This document shows positions 43,414 to 51,760 of a DNA stretch of 64,000 nt, piece after piece. Made by a program: the position numbers and the translations under genes. This stretch comes from Pimelobacter simplex. Lineage in GTDB: Bacteria; Actinomycetota; Actinomycetes; Propionibacteriales; Nocardioidaceae. Each line of letters opens with the position of its first letter. Positions within the stretch are counted from its first letter, which is position 1. Location: assembly GCF_900114845.1 (NCBI RefSeq), contig NZ_FOUK01000004.1:372001-436000 (forward strand), given 5' to 3'. The notes below the pieces were generated by a model. That model searched no databases. It saw only the letters and a program-made list of their open reading frames with translations, and was not told the origin of the DNA.

Positions 43414-44695
43414 CGGCGAACCTCGCGCAGCGCTCGACGTCCGACAGGTCGGCGACGGCGGCCAGCTCGGCCCGCTTGACGGCGACGTGGGTGTCGAGCA
43501 GGTCGGGGTGGAACCAGCCGGTGACGACAGGGTCGGCGGCCAGGTCGTCGAGGGCCGCGGAGAGGTCCTTGGGCAGCAGCGGGACGCCGGCCAGCTCGTC
43601 CTCGGTGACCGTCTCGGGCCAGATGGTGGGCTCGGGCAGCTCGCCGGTGAGCCCGGCCAGGCCGGCCCGGATCAGCACGCCGAGGGTGAGCCACGGGTTG
43701 GCCGTCGCGTCGGCGGCGCGGAACTCCAGGTTGTACTGGCGCGCGGGGTCGCCACCGCCGACCGTGCTGGTCGGGCAGATGCGCAGCAGCGCCTCGCGGT
43801 TGCGCTCGGCGAGGAAGACGCCGCCGGCGCTCCACCGGTGCGGGGTGAGCCGCAGGTAGGACACCGGGCTGGGCGCGGTGAAGGCGAGCAGCGCCTGGGC
43901 GTGGGCGAGGATGCCCGCGGCGAAGCGCCGGCCGACCTCGCTCAGCGCGGCCGGGGCCGACGGGTCGTAGAGGGCGGGCGCGCCGTCGGCGGTCTGCAGC
44001 GAGAGGTGGACGTGGACGCCGTTGCCGCTGCCGTCGGGGTGGGTGAGCGGCGCGAAGGTGACGGAGCGCCCGTGCCGGCGGGCCAGGTCGCGGACGAGCT
44101 CCTTGACCAGCACGGCGCGGTCGGCCGCGACCAGCCCGGGCGCGGGCTCGAGGGTGACCTCGAACTGGTCGGCGCCGAACTCGGGCAGCCAGTTCTCCGG
44201 CTGCAGGCCGGTCGCGGCCAGCAGCGCGACGAGCTCGGAGCCGAAGGGCTCGATGCTGCGGTGCCGGGCGAAGGAGAAGGGAGCGGTCGTGGGCAGGCCC
44301 TCGACCATGAACTCGTGCTCGAAGGACGCGGTGACCTCGAGCCCGGTCGCCGTCCGGAGGTCGTCGAGGGCCTGCCGGGCGAACGTGCGCGGGCAGCACG
44401 CCCACGGCGTGCCGTCGGGCTGGGTCTGGTCGGCGAGCACCAGCGACACCGCCGGGTCGTCGCCGCGCGCGGGGATCTCGACCCGGGTGCCGGCGTCGGG
44501 CATCAGCTTGAGGTCGCCGGTGGAGCCGAAGACGTTGGGGGCGATCGCGCCGAAGGCGGTGATCGCGAGGTCCGCGGGGACCCAGCCGACGCCGCGCTGG
44601 AGGACGGAGTCCGCGGCGGCCGCGGGCACCGAGCGTCCGCGCAGCTGGCCGGCGAGGTCGCTGGTCGCGACGAAGAGCGTCTGGTCGGGGGTCAT
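43403..44695 (-). CDS. Glutamine-synthetase-like gamma-glutamyl ligase
   Basis: 430 residues. Active-site residues are intact: FEHEF (E126, E128), PEFGADQFE (E172, E179), GNGVHVHLSL (H228, H230), ERNREALLR (R300, R305), LEFRAADATANPW. The N-terminal DLAGQLRGRSVP is typical of the PuuA-like/GlnA-like ligases that join glutamate to amines instead of ammonia. It starts the operon with the amidohydrolase and M20 hydrolase and faces the MftD-like operon. ATG 44695 (ACGATG; weak ribosome site). Confidence 0.88.
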   Translation of the reverse strand: MTPDQTLFVATSDLAGQLRGRSVPAAAADSVLQRGVGWVPADLAITAFGAIAPNVFGSTGDLKLMPDAGTRVEIPARGDDPAVSLVLADQTQPDGTPWACCPRTFARQALDDLRTATGLEVTASFEHEFMVEGLPTTAPFSFARHRSIEPFGSELVALLAATGLQPENWLPEFGADQFEVTLEPAPGLVAADRAVLVKELVRDLARRHGRSVTFAPLTHPDGSGNGVHVHLSLQTADGAPALYDPSAPAALSEVGRRFAAGILAHAQALLAFTAPSPVSYLRLTPHRWSAGGVFLAERNREALLRICPTSTVGGGDPARQYNLEFRAADATANPWLTLGVLIRAGLAGLTGELPEPTIWPETVTEDELAGVPLLPKDLSAALDDLAADPVVTGWFHPDLLDTHVAVKRAELAAVADLSDVERCARFADVY

Positions 44696-44746
44696 CGTCC
44701 ACCTTCTCGGTCGGGAGCAGGCACGTCCGCGCACCGGCTAGAACGA

Positions 44747-44775
44747 TTGGTACACGCATTACAGGATCAGGTCAA
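44747..44775 (-). promoter_or_regulatory. Probable promoter of the ligase operon
   Basis: On the reverse strand TTGACC (44775-44770) and TACCAA (44752-44747) are separated by 17 bp, a good -35 and a moderate -10 spacing. This leaves a leader of about 45 nt before the ATG at 44695. Confidence 0.6.
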
Positions 44776-44795
44776 GAGATCCATTCTGCAATGGG

Positions 44796-44868
44796 CGTTA
44801 CGAAACTGTGCTGCTCTCGATCATCTCATCCCGGGTCCGCGGGACTGGCACGGCCGTTACAGAAAGTT
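44796..44868. promoter_or_regulatory. Operator-like sites between the divergent operons
   Basis: CGTTACGAAACTG (44796-44808) and CGTTACAGAAAGTT (44855-44868) resemble each other and the 17-bp elements at 44885 and 56389. The second agrees with 12 of 17 positions of the 56389 element. Probable binding sites of the RpiR regulator. Confidence 0.5.
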
Positions 44869-44880
44869 CTCCGAAGGGTA

Positions 44881-44909
44881 TTGCCGTAAGAAACGTTTCA
44901 GCCTACGGT
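44881..44909 (+). promoter_or_regulatory. Promoter of the MftD-like operon with embedded operator
   Basis: TTGCCG (44881-44886), 17-bp spacer, TACGGT (44904-44909). The spacer contains CGTAAGAAACGTTTCAG (44885-44901), a sequence matching at 13 of 17 positions with CGTAACAGAGATTTCAG at 56389-56405. A regulator bound here would control promoter access directly. Confidence 0.62.
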
Positions 44910-44944
44910 GATCCGGGTCTCGCCATCGTCGAAGGAGTTCCCCG

Positions 44945-46126
44945 ATGAGCAAGCGCATCCGGTTCCGCAACCTGGCGGAGGCCGAGCGACTGGCCAAGCG
45001 CCGCCTGCCGCGTGCGGTCTGGCTGGCCGTCAAGGCCGGCAACGAGCAGGGCTGGACGCTGGACGAGAACATCCAGGCGTTCAACGAGCTCGGCTTCTCG
45101 CCCACCGTCTTCGACCGCCCGACGAGCATCGACCTGAAGACGTCGCTGCTGGGCCTCGACATCGACTTCCCCGTCGTCATCTCGCCGGTGGGCGCCCAGG
45201 CGATCCACCCCGACGGCGAGATCGGCGTCGCCCGGGCCGCCGCCCGGGCCGGGACGGCGGTCGGCCTCAGCTCGTGGGCCTCCGACCCCGTCCAGGAGGT
45301 CGCCCGCGCCAACGACAAGACGATCTTCCAGCTCTACTGGGTCGGCACCAAGGCCGAGATCGAGGCCCGCGTCGAGGCGGCCCGCGCCGCCGGCGCGAAG
45401 GCGCTCATCGTCACCCTCGACTGGTCGCACACCCCGCGCCGCGACTGGGGCGTCCCGCCGGCTCCGCCGAGCGACATGAAGCTGCGCACCATGGCCGAGC
45501 TCGCCCCCGAGGCGCTCTCCCGCCCGCTGTGGTTCGGCAGCTACCTGCGCCGCGGCCGGATCCCCGACCTCAAGGTGCCCAACCTGTTCGAGCTCGACGG
45601 CTCGACGCCGTACTTCGGCGCCGCCTGGTCGCGCTTCGAGGAGACCCCCGCTCCCACCTGGGACGACGTCAAGTGGCTCCGCGAGCTGTGGGGCGGACCG
45701 TTCATGGTCAAGGGCATCAACACGGTCAAGGACGCCAAGCTCTGCGTCGACCTCGGTGCCGACGCGATCGGCATCTCCAACCACGGCGGCAACAACATCG
45801 ACGGCAGCCCCTCGCCGCTGCGCTACCTGCCGAGCATCGTCGACGCGGTCGGCGACCAGGTCGAGGTCACCCTCGACGGCGGCATCCGCCGCGGCTCGGA
45901 CGTCGTCAAGGCGCTCGCGCTCGGTGCCCGTGCGGTCTTCGTCGGCCGGGCCTTCCTCTACGGCCTCGCGGTCAACGGCGAGGACGGCGTCCACGAGGTC
46001 CTGCAGATCCTGCGCAGCGGGATCCGCGAGACCATGTTCGGTATCGGGCGCAGCTCGCTCTCGGAGCTGAGCCGCGAGGACCTGATGGTGCTCAACCCGC
46101 ACTTCTTCGTCCCGCCGGCGAGCTGA
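44945..46126 (+). CDS. MftD-like FMN-dependent alpha-hydroxyacid oxidase family protein
   Basis: 393 residues. Barrel motifs: VVISPVGAQAIHPDGEIGVARAAA, GISNHGGNNIDG with the catalytic His (H280), DGGIRRGSDVVKA (311-323) and VFVGRAFLYG for the flavin phosphate. In alpha-hydroxyacid oxidases SNHGGRQLD supplies an Arg for the substrate carboxylate; here Asn replaces it (SNHGGNN), as in MftD, the enzyme that oxidatively deaminates the mycofactocin precursor. The N-terminal pattern of AKRRLPRAVW and the LWGGPFMVKGI stretch also match MftD. No mycofactocin peptide or its maturation genes are seen here. ATG 44945 after GAAGGAG. Confidence 0.82.
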   Translation: MSKRIRFRNLAEAERLAKRRLPRAVWLAVKAGNEQGWTLDENIQAFNELGFSPTVFDRPTSIDLKTSLLGLDIDFPVVISPVGAQAIHPDGEIGVARAAARAGTAVGLSSWASDPVQEVARANDKTIFQLYWVGTKAEIEARVEAARAAGAKALIVTLDWSHTPRRDWGVPPAPPSDMKLRTMAELAPEALSRPLWFGSYLRRGRIPDLKVPNLFELDGSTPYFGAAWSRFEETPAPTWDDVKWLRELWGGPFMVKGINTVKDAKLCVDLGADAIGISNHGGNNIDGSPSPLRYLPSIVDAVGDQVEVTLDGGIRRGSDVVKALALGARAVFVGRAFLYGLAVNGEDGVHEVLQILRSGIRETMFGIGRSSLSELSREDLMVLNPHFFVPPAS

Positions 46127-46160
46127 CCCACCCGGCGACCGCACGGAACGGAGAGAGCAG

Positions 46161-47639
46161 ATGGCACGCATCATCATCGTCGGAGCCGGCAGCGCCGGCT
46201 GCGTCGCCGCCGCCCGGCTGAGCGAGGAGCACGAGGTCGTGCTGCTCGAGGCCGGCCCCGACTGGCAGGGCACCGCCACCGGCGCCCGGCTCGCCTCGGC
46301 GAACTGGATGGACGCGATGGTCTCGCCCGAGGCCTTCGACCCCGGCCTGACCGCTACCCGGCTCTCCGGCGACGCGCCGCGGCAGTACCACCGCGGCCGC
46401 GGCGTCGGCGGCTCGTCGTCGGTCAACGCGATGCTGGCCCTGCCCGGGCTGCCCCGCGACTACGACCGCTGGGCCGAGCACTACGGGCTCGACGACTGGT
46501 CGTGGGACGCCGTGGCGCCGACCTTCGAGCGGCTCGCCCGCGACCTGGTCGCCACCCCGGCCGACGACTACACGCCGATGGACCGGGCACTCGTCGACGC
46601 CGCCGGCGCGCTCGGCCTGGCGACCGGCGTGAACACGCTGACCCCGGACGACGGCGGCGGCACGCTCTGGCGCAACGCCGACGCGCTCGGGCGCCGCTCC
46701 AGCGCCGAGGTCTACCTGCGCCCCGCTCTCGACCGTGGCGCGGTCGAGCTGCGGACCGAGGCCCGCGTCGACCGGCTGCTGCGGGAGGGGGACGCCGTCG
46801 TCGGCGTCGTGCTCCTCGACGGCACCCAGCTGCGCGCCGACCAGGTCGTCCTCGCGGCCGGCGCCATCGAGACGCCCGCGATCCTGCTGCGCAGCGGCTG
46901 CGACCGGCCCGGCGTCGGCAAGGGCCTGCAGGACCACCCCGCCGCCTCGATCCTGCTCGCGCTGCGCCCCGAGGCCCGCGCGGTCCGGGCCGGGCAGCCG
47001 TGCATCAACGCCGTGGTCCGCACGTCGTCCAGCATCGAGGATGGCGACATCCACGTGCTGCCCATGCAGGGCGCGCTCGCGGAGACCTCGCCCGCGCACC
47101 ACGCCGTGGTGATGGCCGCCGTCATGACGGTGACCTCCACCGGCGAGGTCCGGCTGAACCCCGAGGACCCCACCGGCCCGCCGGTCATCGCCGAGCGGAT
47201 GCTCACCACCGACCGCGACCGCCAGGTCATGCGCGAGGCGGTCGACGTCGCCCGGCGGCTGCTGGGCACCGCGCCCTTCCAGGAGATCGTCGAGGAGGCG
47301 TTCATCGACGCCACCGGCACCCACGTCTCGGCGCTCGACGACCCCGCGACGTACGACGCCTGGCTGACCTCGTCGATCGGCGACTACTTCCACGCCGTCG
47401 GCACCGCCCGGATGGGCCGCGCCGACGACCCCGGCGCCGTCGTCGACCAGCGCGGCCGGGTGCACGGCCTGGCCGGCGTCCGGGTGCTCGACTGCTCGGT
47501 GATCCCCGAGGTCCCCGCGGCCAACACCCACCTGCCGGTCGTGATGGTGGCCGAGCGGCTCAGCGCCGCCCTGCTCGCCGACCTGGCCCCGAACCCCGCC
47601 GACTCCGAAGGAGCCACCGACCGTGTCCACTCTGTCTGA
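46161..47639 (+). CDS. GMC-family FAD oxidoreductase, MftG-like
   Basis: 492 residues. VGAGSAGCVAAARLSE binds FAD; YHRGRGVGGSSSVNAMLALPG and GAIETPAILLRSG are the two family signatures; the active-site His is in YFHAVGTARMG and the second residue in VPAANTHLPVVM. GMC enzymes oxidise alcohols and related compounds; MftG of the mycofactocin system is a member. It follows the MftD-like gene by 34 bp and the next gene overlaps its end by 17 bp, so the three are coregulated. Confidence 0.85.
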   Translation: MARIIIVGAGSAGCVAAARLSEEHEVVLLEAGPDWQGTATGARLASANWMDAMVSPEAFDPGLTATRLSGDAPRQYHRGRGVGGSSSVNAMLALPGLPRDYDRWAEHYGLDDWSWDAVAPTFERLARDLVATPADDYTPMDRALVDAAGALGLATGVNTLTPDDGGGTLWRNADALGRRSSAEVYLRPALDRGAVELRTEARVDRLLREGDAVVGVVLLDGTQLRADQVVLAAGAIETPAILLRSGCDRPGVGKGLQDHPAASILLALRPEARAVRAGQPCINAVVRTSSSIEDGDIHVLPMQGALAETSPAHHAVVMAAVMTVTSTGEVRLNPEDPTGPPVIAERMLTTDRDRQVMREAVDVARRLLGTAPFQEIVEEAFIDATGTHVSALDDPATYDAWLTSSIGDYFHAVGTARMGRADDPGAVVDQRGRVHGLAGVRVLDCSVIPEVPAANTHLPVVMVAERLSAALLADLAPNPADSEGATDRVHSV

Positions 47640-48945
47640 GCCCACCGTGACCGAGCCCGCCGACCAGGCCGCGACCTGGCGGCGCTCCGAGGCCGTCGTC
47701 CCGCGCGGCGTCTCGTCGGGCCACCGGGTCGGCTGGAAGCAGGTCTTCGTCCGCACCCAGGGTGCCTACATCTGGGACCAGGAGGGCCGGCAGTACGTCG
47801 ACTACCTCAACGCCTGGGGCCCGATCGTGCTCGGCCACAGCGACCGCCGGGTCAACGAGGCCGTGCTCACCGCCGCCAACACCTGCGACCTGACCGGCGT
47901 CGGCCCCCAGGCCGGCGAGGCCGAGCTGGCCGAGCGGATCTGCGCGGTGATGCCGTCGGCCGACAAGGTCGCCTTCTGCACCTCCGGCACCGACGCCACC
48001 ATGCACGCCGTGCACGTGGCCCGGGCCGCGACCGGCCGGCTCAAGATCCTCAAGTTCCACGGCTCGTACCACGGCTGGAACGACCACGTCGCCGTCGGCA
48101 GCTCGCGCAAGGACCTCACCGAGGGCTCGGCGCTCAACACCCCCAACGGCGGCGGGCTGCACCCGGCCGTGGTCGCCGACGTCGTCGTCGTCGAGTGGAA
48201 CGACGCCGCGGGCCTGCGTGCCGCCTTCGACCAGCACGGCGCCGAGCTGGCCGCCGCGTTCACCGAGGGCTACGTGCACAGCTTCGGCTGCGTCCCGGCC
48301 GCGCCCGGCTTCCTCGAGCTGCTCCGGGAGCTCTGCACCGCGCACGGCGTCGTCATGGTCATGGACGAGGTCAAGACGGGCTTCCGCGCCGCGATCGGCG
48401 GCTACCAGTCGATCTGCGGCGTCACGCCCGACCTCACCGCCTTCGGCAAGGCCGTCGCCAACGGCTACTCGCTCGCCGGCCTGGCCGGGATCGACGCGCT
48501 GATGGGCCACCTGGGCGCCTACAGCAAGACCGAGGCGACGATCGACGGCACCTACAACGCCTCGCCGTACGCGCTCGCCGCGGCCAACAAGACGATGCAG
48601 ATCATGGAGAGCGACGACATCTTCACCACGCTCTACGCGCGCGGTGAGCAGATGCGCACCGGCATCGCCGACGCCATCGCCGAGACCGGCGCCCCGGCGA
48701 CCGTGACCGGCCTCGGCTCGGAGTGGTGCGTCTACTTCCGTCCCGAGCTCCCCACCAACTTCCGCGAGGCGATGCAGTCCGACGCGGAGATGTACGGGCG
48801 TTACCACGCCTCGCTGCTCAGCCAGGGCGTCCTCGAGCCGGCCTTCCCCACCGGGGACCGCCGCCTCAACGCGGCCACCACCGAGGCCGACGTCGCCACC
48901 ACGATCGAGTGCGTCCGGGTCGCACTGCGGGCCGCCGTCTCCTAG
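47623..48945 (+). CDS. Class III aminotransferase (PLP)
   Basis: 440 residues. VAFCTSGTDATMHAVHVARAAT binds the PLP phosphate; FHGSYHGWNDH; VMVMDEVKTGFR has the Asp contacting PLP; TAFGKAVANGYSLAG contains the PLP lysine. The overall pattern is close to glutamate-1-semialdehyde aminomutase, but no heme gene is nearby and the context is catabolic, so an omega-amino acid or aldehyde substrate is likelier. GTG 47623 after GAAGGAG. Confidence 0.86.
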   Translation: MSTLSEPTVTEPADQAATWRRSEAVVPRGVSSGHRVGWKQVFVRTQGAYIWDQEGRQYVDYLNAWGPIVLGHSDRRVNEAVLTAANTCDLTGVGPQAGEAELAERICAVMPSADKVAFCTSGTDATMHAVHVARAATGRLKILKFHGSYHGWNDHVAVGSSRKDLTEGSALNTPNGGGLHPAVVADVVVVEWNDAAGLRAAFDQHGAELAAAFTEGYVHSFGCVPAAPGFLELLRELCTAHGVVMVMDEVKTGFRAAIGGYQSICGVTPDLTAFGKAVANGYSLAGLAGIDALMGHLGAYSKTEATIDGTYNASPYALAAANKTMQIMESDDIFTTLYARGEQMRTGIADAIAETGAPATVTGLGSEWCVYFRPELPTNFREAMQSDAEMYGRYHASLLSQGVLEPAFPTGDRRLNAATTEADVATTIECVRVALRAAVS

Positions 48946-49024
48946 CGGCCTCCCGCCCCGGGCGGCGTCCCGCCCGCATCCACCACCACTCCGACCCCAC
49001 CTCCTCTCACCCTAGGTAGGACCC

Positions 49025-50278
49025 ATGCTTGGTTTCGCGCGCCCTTTTACAGGCCGTAAGGCCCTGGTGGCGGCTGCTGTCGCCCCTCTCGTCCTGACCG
49101 CCGCCTGCTCCGGCGGCTCCGACGCCGCGAGCGGGGACGACGACCAGCTCGTCATCGGCTTCGCCCTCAGCCAGAGCGGCAACATGGCGCCGTTCGACGT
49201 CGAGCCCGGTAACGCCGCGCTGCTGCGGATCAAGGAGATCAACGACGACGGCGGCATCGACGGCAAGAAGATCAAGGTGATCAGCAAGGACGTCCGCTCC
49301 AACCCCGACACCGTCGGCACGGCGGCCACCGAGCTGATCGCCGAGGGCATCGACCTCCTCGTCACCCCCTGCGACTTCGACCTCAGCGCCCCCGGCGCCT
49401 CGGTCGCGCAGGCCTCGGAGATCCCGTCGGTCTCGATCTGCGCGGGCGACCCGAAGATGGCCGACACCAAGACGCTCGGCGACTACGTCTTCTCCGCCAA
49501 CGCGGGCAGCGACGTCGAGGGCTCCTCGGGCGCGGCCTGGGCCTACGAGAAGGGCTGGCGCACGGCGTACGTGCTGCAGGACGAGAGCATCGAGTACACC
49601 AAGTCGGCCGGCCGCTACTTCACCGCGAAGTTCGAGGACCTCGGCGGCAAGATCGTCGGCGACGACGCGTTCCCCGGCGGCGACAACGTCAACATCAGCA
49701 GCCAGGCGAGCCGGCTCAAGGGCCTCTCGACCCAGCCCGACTTCGTGTACGTCGCCAGCTGGAACCCCGGTGGCGCCACGGCGATCCGCCAGCTCCGCGA
49801 GGCCGGCGTGACCGTCCCGATCGTCGGCCCGGCCGCGCTCGACGGCCAGGTGCTGCTCGACGTCGTCGGTGAGAAGGCCAGCGACATCTACTACACCGGC
49901 TTCGCCTGCTACGTGTACTGCACCGGCGCCGACTCCGCGGCCGACCTCGACGCCTTCGTCAAGGCCTACCAGGCCGAGTACAAGTCCGAGCCGGCGTCCA
50001 GCTACGCACTGCTCGGCTACAACATGGTCACCGCGCTCGCGGATGCCGCGGGCAAGGCGAAGTCCTTCTCCGGCGGCGACCTGAAGGCGGCCCTCGAGGG
50101 CGACGGCTCGGTGAAGACGCCGATCGGCGACGTCGCCTACTTCTCGAAGACCTGCCACAAGATCATCGACACGCCGATGACGGTGGTCGAGGTCGCCGAC
50201 GGTGCGATGACGTTCGCCGGGCAGCAGCGCGTCGACTCCATCCCGGACGTCGGCGACGGCAACTCCTGCGCGTCATGA
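49025..50278 (+). CDS. ABC importer substrate-binding lipoprotein (branched-chain amino-acid type)
   Basis: 417 residues. Lipobox LTAAC puts the lipid on C28. The mature part is periplasmic-binding fold type I: LVIGFALSQSGNMAPFDVEPGNAALLRIKEINDDGGIDG and later LLVTPCDFDLSAPGASVAQASEIPSVSICAGD. The five genes from here to 53714 form a complete importer. The class handles amino acids, amides, urea and other small amines, so the ligand cannot be named; context suggests an amine or amino-acid relative. Confidence 0.9.
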   Translation: MLGFARPFTGRKALVAAAVAPLVLTAACSGGSDAASGDDDQLVIGFALSQSGNMAPFDVEPGNAALLRIKEINDDGGIDGKKIKVISKDVRSNPDTVGTAATELIAEGIDLLVTPCDFDLSAPGASVAQASEIPSVSICAGDPKMADTKTLGDYVFSANAGSDVEGSSGAAWAYEKGWRTAYVLQDESIEYTKSAGRYFTAKFEDLGGKIVGDDAFPGGDNVNISSQASRLKGLSTQPDFVYVASWNPGGATAIRQLREAGVTVPIVGPAALDGQVLLDVVGEKASDIYYTGFACYVYCTGADSAADLDAFVKAYQAEYKSEPASSYALLGYNMVTALADAAGKAKSFSGGDLKAALEGDGSVKTPIGDVAYFSKTCHKIIDTPMTVVEVADGAMTFAGQQRVDSIPDVGDGNSCAS

Positions 50279-51024
50279 CCACCGCCACCCAGCTCTCCCG
50301 TCGGTCATCCGTGCTGCGGATGGCCGACGGGGGGATCCACTTCGACGGCGTCAAGGCCGTCGACGGCGTCTCGATCGAGGTGCGCAGCGGTGAGGTGCTC
50401 GGCCTGATCGGGCCGAACGGCTCGGGCAAGACGAGCACGCTCAACCTGCTCAGCGGGATGCTGCGCGCGACGTCCGGGACGATCTGGCTCGACGACATGA
50501 ACCTCACCCGGCACTCGATGCGGCAGCGCGCCCGCCGGGGCGTCGTCCGGACGTTCCAGAGCGGGCGCGTGTTCGGCCGGCTCACCGTCCGCGAGAACGT
50601 CGAGGCCGCCGCGCTCGGCGCCGGCCTCGGGCGGCGCGAGGGGCGCGCTCTCACCGAGGAGATCCTCGAGGAGCTCGCGCTCGACGGCGTCGCCCACGAC
50701 CGGGCCGAGCAGCTCACCGCGGGCCGGGTCCGCACGACGGCGATCGCCCGCGCGCTCGCCGCCCGGCCGCGCTTCCTGCTCCTCGACGAGCCGGCCGCGG
50801 GGCAGAACGAGACCGAGGCGGTCGAGCTCATCACCGCGATCCGCGGCTTCGCGCAGCGGCGCGAGTGCGGCGTCCTGCTCGTCGAGCACGACATGTCCGT
50901 GGTGATGGGCACCTGCGACCGGCTGCACGTCCTCGACAGCGGCCGGACCGTCATCGAGGGCGCGCCGGCGGCCGTCCGCTCCGATCCCCAGGTCATCGAG
51001 ATCTACTTCGGAAAGCGACACTGA
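50275..51024 (+). CDS. ABC importer ATP-binding protein (LivG-like)
   Basis: 249 residues. GPNGSGKTSTLNLLSG is Walker A; FLLLDEPAAGQNETE Walker B; LLVEHDMSVVMGTCDRL the switch. The signature loop, normally LSGGQ, reads LTAGRVRTTAIARAL; this is unusual for a member of a pair in which both ATPases are expected to act. ATGA overlap with the binding-protein gene. Confidence 0.9.
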   Translation: MTTATQLSRRSSVLRMADGGIHFDGVKAVDGVSIEVRSGEVLGLIGPNGSGKTSTLNLLSGMLRATSGTIWLDDMNLTRHSMRQRARRGVVRTFQSGRVFGRLTVRENVEAAALGAGLGRREGRALTEEILEELALDGVAHDRAEQLTAGRVRTTAIARALAARPRFLLLDEPAAGQNETEAVELITAIRGFAQRRECGVLLVEHDMSVVMGTCDRLHVLDSGRTVIEGAPAAVRSDPQVIEIYFGKRH

Positions 51025-51025
51025 C

Positions 51026-51760
51026 ATGGTCCTGCGCATCGAGGACGTCCACCTCCAGTACGGCTCGTCCGTTCGTGCCGTCCAGGGCTGCTCGCTCGAC
51101 GTCGGCGAGGGCGAGCTGGTCTCGCTCATCGGCCAGAACGGCGCCGGAAAGAGCACCCTGGTCAAGGCGATCATGGGCGAGGTGCCCGTGGCGTCCGGCT
51201 CGATCACCGTCGACGGGGCGTCGGTGGCGAGCAAGTCCTACTCGACGATCCGGGCCGGCGTCTCGCACGTCCCCGAGAGCCGGGGCATCTTCGCCAGCCT
51301 CACCGTCGGCGAGAACCTCCGCCTCGGCGCGGTCACCCGCAAGGACAAGGCGCAGGTGGCCGCCGACATCGAGCGCGAGCTCGAGCGGTTCCCGATCCTG
51401 CGCACCTACTGGAACCGCGGCGCCAGCCTGCTCTCCGGTGGGGAGCAGCAGCAGCTCGCGATCGCGCGGGCGCTGCTGCTCAACCCCCGCATCCTCCTGC
51501 TCGACGAGCCGACGCTGGGCCTGGCGCCCATCGTCGTCGACCTGATCTTCGACGTCGTCGTCGCGCTGCGCGAGCAGGGCATGACGATCCTGCTCGTCGA
51601 GCAGAACGCCGTCCGCTCGCTCGAGGTCTCCGACCGCTCCTACGTGCTCCAGGCACCCGGCAAGGTGCTGGGCAGCGGGACCGCGGCCGAGCTCGGCCGG
51701 ATGCCGGCCGTCGTGGAGTACCTCGGCTTCTCTCCTGCTGAAGTGGGTGTCACCCGATGA
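51026..51760 (+). CDS. ABC importer ATP-binding protein (LivF-like)
   Basis: 244 residues. GQNGAGKSTLVKAIMG is Walker A, LLSGGEQQQLAIARALL the signature, ILLLDEPTLGLAPIV Walker B, LLVEQNAVRSLEVSD the switch. Unlike LivG above it keeps the normal signature. It overlaps the permease gene by ATGA. Confidence 0.92.
   Translation: MVLRIEDVHLQYGSSVRAVQGCSLDVGEGELVSLIGQNGAGKSTLVKAIMGEVPVASGSITVDGASVASKSYSTIRAGVSHVPESRGIFASLTVGENLRLGAVTRKDKAQVAADIERELERFPILRTYWNRGASLLSGGEQQQLAIARALLLNPRILLLDEPTLGLAPIVVDLIFDVVVALREQGMTILLVEQNAVRSLEVSDRSYVLQAPGKVLGSGTAAELGRMPAVVEYLGFSPAEVGVTR

Noticed and set aside
44696..44944. A small peptide precursor gene such as mftA near the MftD-like gene
   Set aside because: No short frame with a ribosome site and an ending like that of mycofactocin precursors was found; the region is filled by promoter boxes and repeat elements.
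47623..48945. Glutamate-1-semialdehyde aminomutase (hemL) identity
   Set aside because: The sequence is close to that family, but the gene sits in a catabolic operon with oxidoreductases and an importer, and no heme gene is nearby.
49038..49065. TTTTAC...GTAAG inside the start of the binding-protein gene as a TetR operator
   Set aside because: Imperfect, lies in coding sequence, and no TetR gene is adjacent.
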